DNA of 64,000 nt from an uncultured Flavobacteriales bacterium. GTDB lineage: Bacteria; Bacteroidota; Bacteroidia; Flavobacteriales_G; Salibacteraceae. The stretch spans positions 30,792-94,791 of the forward strand of contig CAJXZP010000006.1 of NCBI GenBank assembly GCA_913062955.1, read 5' to 3'. Below, piece after piece: positions 61,648 to 64,000 of this stretch. The notes under the pieces were generated by a model. The model made no database searches. It was not told the DNA's origin and saw only the letters and a program-made list of their open reading frames with translations. Position 1 is the stretch's first letter; each line of letters begins with the position of its first letter. The translations under genes were made by a program, and so were the position numbers.

Positions 61648-62097
61648 ATGGCGAATATAGAAAAGGACATGAATACAAAATTTGCAAATGACACGCACCG
61701 TGCCATGAGTAATATTGTGTATTCCGCAAGTTGGATCAAGTCGCAATTTGAAGGGATTCTAAAACCCTATGGTCTATCCTCTCCCCAATTTAATATTCTT
61801 CGTATTTTAAGAGGCGCCAAGGATTGGTTAAACATGCACGAAATAAAAAACCGCATGGTGGAAAAATCGCCAAACACCACTCGGCTGTGCGACAAGTTAG
61901 TAGAAAAGGAATTGATTTATAGGGAACGAAATGAACACGATAAACGCCAGGTTTATTTAAAAATTTCGGATAAGGGGTTGAATTTTATTAAACCCATTGA
62001 TAAAGCGAATGAAACCCAGCCCATGCAATTTTTAAATAATATTACCGAACAAGAAGCCCGCACCTTATCGAATATTTTGGATAAGTTACGGGGTTAA
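61648..62097 (+). CDS. MarR-family transcriptional regulator (start may be 61669)
   Basis: LSSPQFNILRILRGAKDWLNMHEIKNRMVEKSPNTTRLCDKLVEKELIYRERNEHDKRQVYLKISDKG. Confidence 0.93.
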   Translation: MANIEKDMNTKFANDTHRAMSNIVYSASWIKSQFEGILKPYGLSSPQFNILRILRGAKDWLNMHEIKNRMVEKSPNTTRLCDKLVEKELIYRERNEHDKRQVYLKISDKGLNFIKPIDKANETQPMQFLNNITEQEARTLSNILDKLRG

Positions 62098-62116
62098 AAA
62101 AAATTTACATCATTAC

Positions 62117-62128
62117 TTACCATGGTAA
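62117..62128. promoter_or_regulatory. MarR-operator candidate (second perfect copy)
   Basis: TTACCATGGTAA 37 nt upstream of the DoxX start codon. Confidence 0.7.
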
Positions 62129-62165
62129 ATAATGGAAATAAACGCTAAACAATTAAAACAACAAC

Positions 62166-62522
62166 ATGAAAAACAAGGATTTATTAATTTACAGAATCTC
62201 CACCGGCATACTCACTTTACTGATGTCATTTAGTGCCATAATGTATTTTGCACAACATGATATGGTTAGTGAAACTTTTAGTTTACTAGGATTTCCAACC
62301 TACATTATTTATCCGCTCGCTATTGCGAAATTTCTTGGATTAACCGCAATCTGGAGCAATAAATCGGCCGCATTAAAAGAATGGGCTTATGCCGGATTTA
62401 CGTTCAACACTTTATTAGCAGCTAGTGCCCATATTGCCATTGGTGACGGGGGCAGTGCTGCCGCAATTGTTGGATTAGTATTGATTGCTTTATCTTACGT
62501 TTTCAGTAAAAAAATAGCGTAA
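62166..62522 (+). CDS. DoxX-family membrane protein
   Basis: FPTYIIYPLAIAKFLGLTAIWSNKSAALKEWAYAGF; paralog of 48605-48985. Confidence 0.85.
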   Translation: MKNKDLLIYRISTGILTLLMSFSAIMYFAQHDMVSETFSLLGFPTYIIYPLAIAKFLGLTAIWSNKSAALKEWAYAGFTFNTLLAASAHIAIGDGGSAAAIVGLVLIALSYVFSKKIA

Positions 62523-62524
62523 TT

Positions 62525-62563
62525 AAAAAAGGCCAACTATGGGTATAGTTGGCCTTTTTTTTT
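62525..62563. terminator. Bidirectional intrinsic terminator
   Basis: AAAAAAGGCCAACTAT-GGGT-ATAGTTGGCCTTTTTTTTT. Confidence 0.92.
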
Positions 62564-64000
62564 AATTCTTGGCTCTGTTTCGATACGCTGCAAATATGGT
62601 GAGCATGACCACCGAAACAAGTACATATGCCCAAGTAGGTACTGGCATGGGGTCTCCTTGCGCATACGAGTGTAATCCGGATAAGTAATAGTTCACGCCA
62701 AAAGAAGTCATTATTATACTAAAAAATGCGATCACACTTGCGGCATTAAACCAAAAACGATAAGGTTTAATAACCGGAATCAAACGTAAGTGTAATACAA
62801 TAGCGAAAGCTAAAATAGAAATCAATGCCCACGTTTCCTTTGGGTCCCAGCCCCAATAGCGGCCCCAACTTTCATTTGCCCACACGCCACCCAAAAAGGT
62901 TCCAATGCTTAACATATAGATTCCAATGGTCATAGACATTTCGTTTAGGTAGGTCATTTCTTTAATCGCCAGTTTCACACTTTCTTTGGGGGTATTCGAG
63001 AATATCATCAACCCTAGCGAAGTGAACCCCAAAAGAGCCGATAGCGCCAATGGGGCATAACTGCCTACAATAATGGCCACATGAATTTTTAACCAATACG
63101 ATTTCAATACCGGGACTAGATTGGTGATTTCAGGATTTAACCAATCTAGAAAAGCAACAAACAATAAGGTACCGGTAAACAAGGTGGCTAAGGGTAAAAT
63201 GAAATCTGTTTTTTTATGGAAAAACAACCCAAATAAAATGGTGGTCCAGGAAACCAGAATGGTCATTTCATAGCCATTGCTCCAAGGTGGATATCCACCA
63301 GCAAACCACCGCACTATCATGTTTAATGTTTGAATAATGAATAAAACAACGGTTAAAATGACGAACGCTTTTTGCCCTTTATCAATGGCGGTGTTATCCT
63401 TAAATAATTTGGTAATTGCTAGGAATAACAAAGCCAGCCCTACCAACCAATAACTGTAAAACAGGTGGAAAAACAACTGCAATTTATTGTACCCTAACTC
63501 TGCATTTATTTGTGCGACAGACGGTACTATTTCATGGGCATAACGCTGTTGGTACTTCGCAATGTATTGGATGTTTTTAAGTACGGTGAAATAATCACCT
63601 GTAATTCGGGCCGAATCGCTACTGCTATAAATAAGCGGTAATATATGGCGTACAAAGACTGAGTCTTCAGCCGACACGCCCAATAAAACAGATTTATCGG
63701 TATACCATGCATGATCTAAATCATTCGGCTTGGGAAACATCTTCATGTACGAATCTGTCAATGCTTGGTATAAAATATTGAAACGTTCGTCTACCTTAAT
63801 CACCTCTTCCATATGTTGGGATCTTTGATCGGGCTTGGTATTATACGATTCATCCACCATTTCTTGAAGTAAGTATTCTCCTTCTTCGGTAAAGAAATCT
63901 TTCAAGGCCACATATTCGGTTCCTTCTTTACCTACAGTTTCTAATATCAACTTCCCTTTGGTGGCGTCCACCTTTATTACCGGAGCAAATGTCCAGAATT
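62562..64000 (-). CDS. Cytochrome c biogenesis protein CcsA/CcsB-type, possibly ResB-CcsA fusion (5' end beyond window)
   Basis: WWD-like domain GGVWANESWGRYWGWDPKETWALISILAFAIVLHLR; WFAGGYPPWSNGYEMTILVSW; frame stays open to the window edge. Confidence 0.92.
   Translation of the reverse strand, partial: FWTFAPVIKVDATKGKLILETVGKEGTEYVALKDFFTEEGEYLLQEMVDESYNTKPDQRSQHMEEVIKVDERFNILYQALTDSYMKMFPKPNDLDHAWYTDKSVLLGVSAEDSVFVRHILPLIYSSSDSARITGDYFTVLKNIQYIAKYQQRYAHEIVPSVAQINAELGYNKLQLFFHLFYSYWLVGLALLFLAITKLFKDNTAIDKGQKAFVILTVVLFIIQTLNMIVRWFAGGYPPWSNGYEMTILVSWTTILFGLFFHKKTDFILPLATLFTGTLLFVAFLDWLNPEITNLVPVLKSYWLKIHVAIIVGSYAPLALSALLGFTSLGLMIFSNTPKESVKLAIKEMTYLNEMSMTIGIYMLSIGTFLGGVWANESWGRYWGWDPKETWALISILAFAIVLHLRLIPVIKPYRFWFNAASVIAFFSIIMTSFGVNYYLSGLHSYAQGDPMPVPTWAYVLVSVVMLTIFAAYRNRAKN

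Overview
The window is a 64 kb Bacteroidota chromosome segment, probably Flavobacteriales judging by gene content, AT-richness and TAnnTTTG-type promoters. Most of it is housekeeping: nnr, a YdeP-like molybdo-oxidoreductase, two adjacent radical SAM genes, yqgE, recQ, tnaA, mfd, fbp, ribB(A), pyrD, trxA, ygiQ, hipBA, mtnN, dus, lpoB, alkD-like and ccs. The most interesting accessory region is 19.4-22.4 kb. It holds an orphan Rhs C-terminal tip placed directly behind a YeeE/YedE gene, followed on the same strand by three small immunity-like genes. The three genes are separated by imperfect 130-310 bp repeats containing conserved hairpins, and one hairpin shows compensatory base changes. Other points of interest are: a TPR-PRMT-like methyltransferase beside an inhibitory-type serpin; a RibBA whose GTP cyclohydrolase II half has lost its zinc and catalytic motifs; paired identical palindromes in front of a MarR gene and a DoxX gene; operator-like palindromes at hipBA and tnaA; a methyltransferase/thioester-reductase-like locus with a disrupted small ORF; and degraded genes missing from the ORF track, including a homopolymer frameshift in a cupin gene and a pseudogene at 61.1-61.6 kb. 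All family assignments come from reading motifs; no database search was run.
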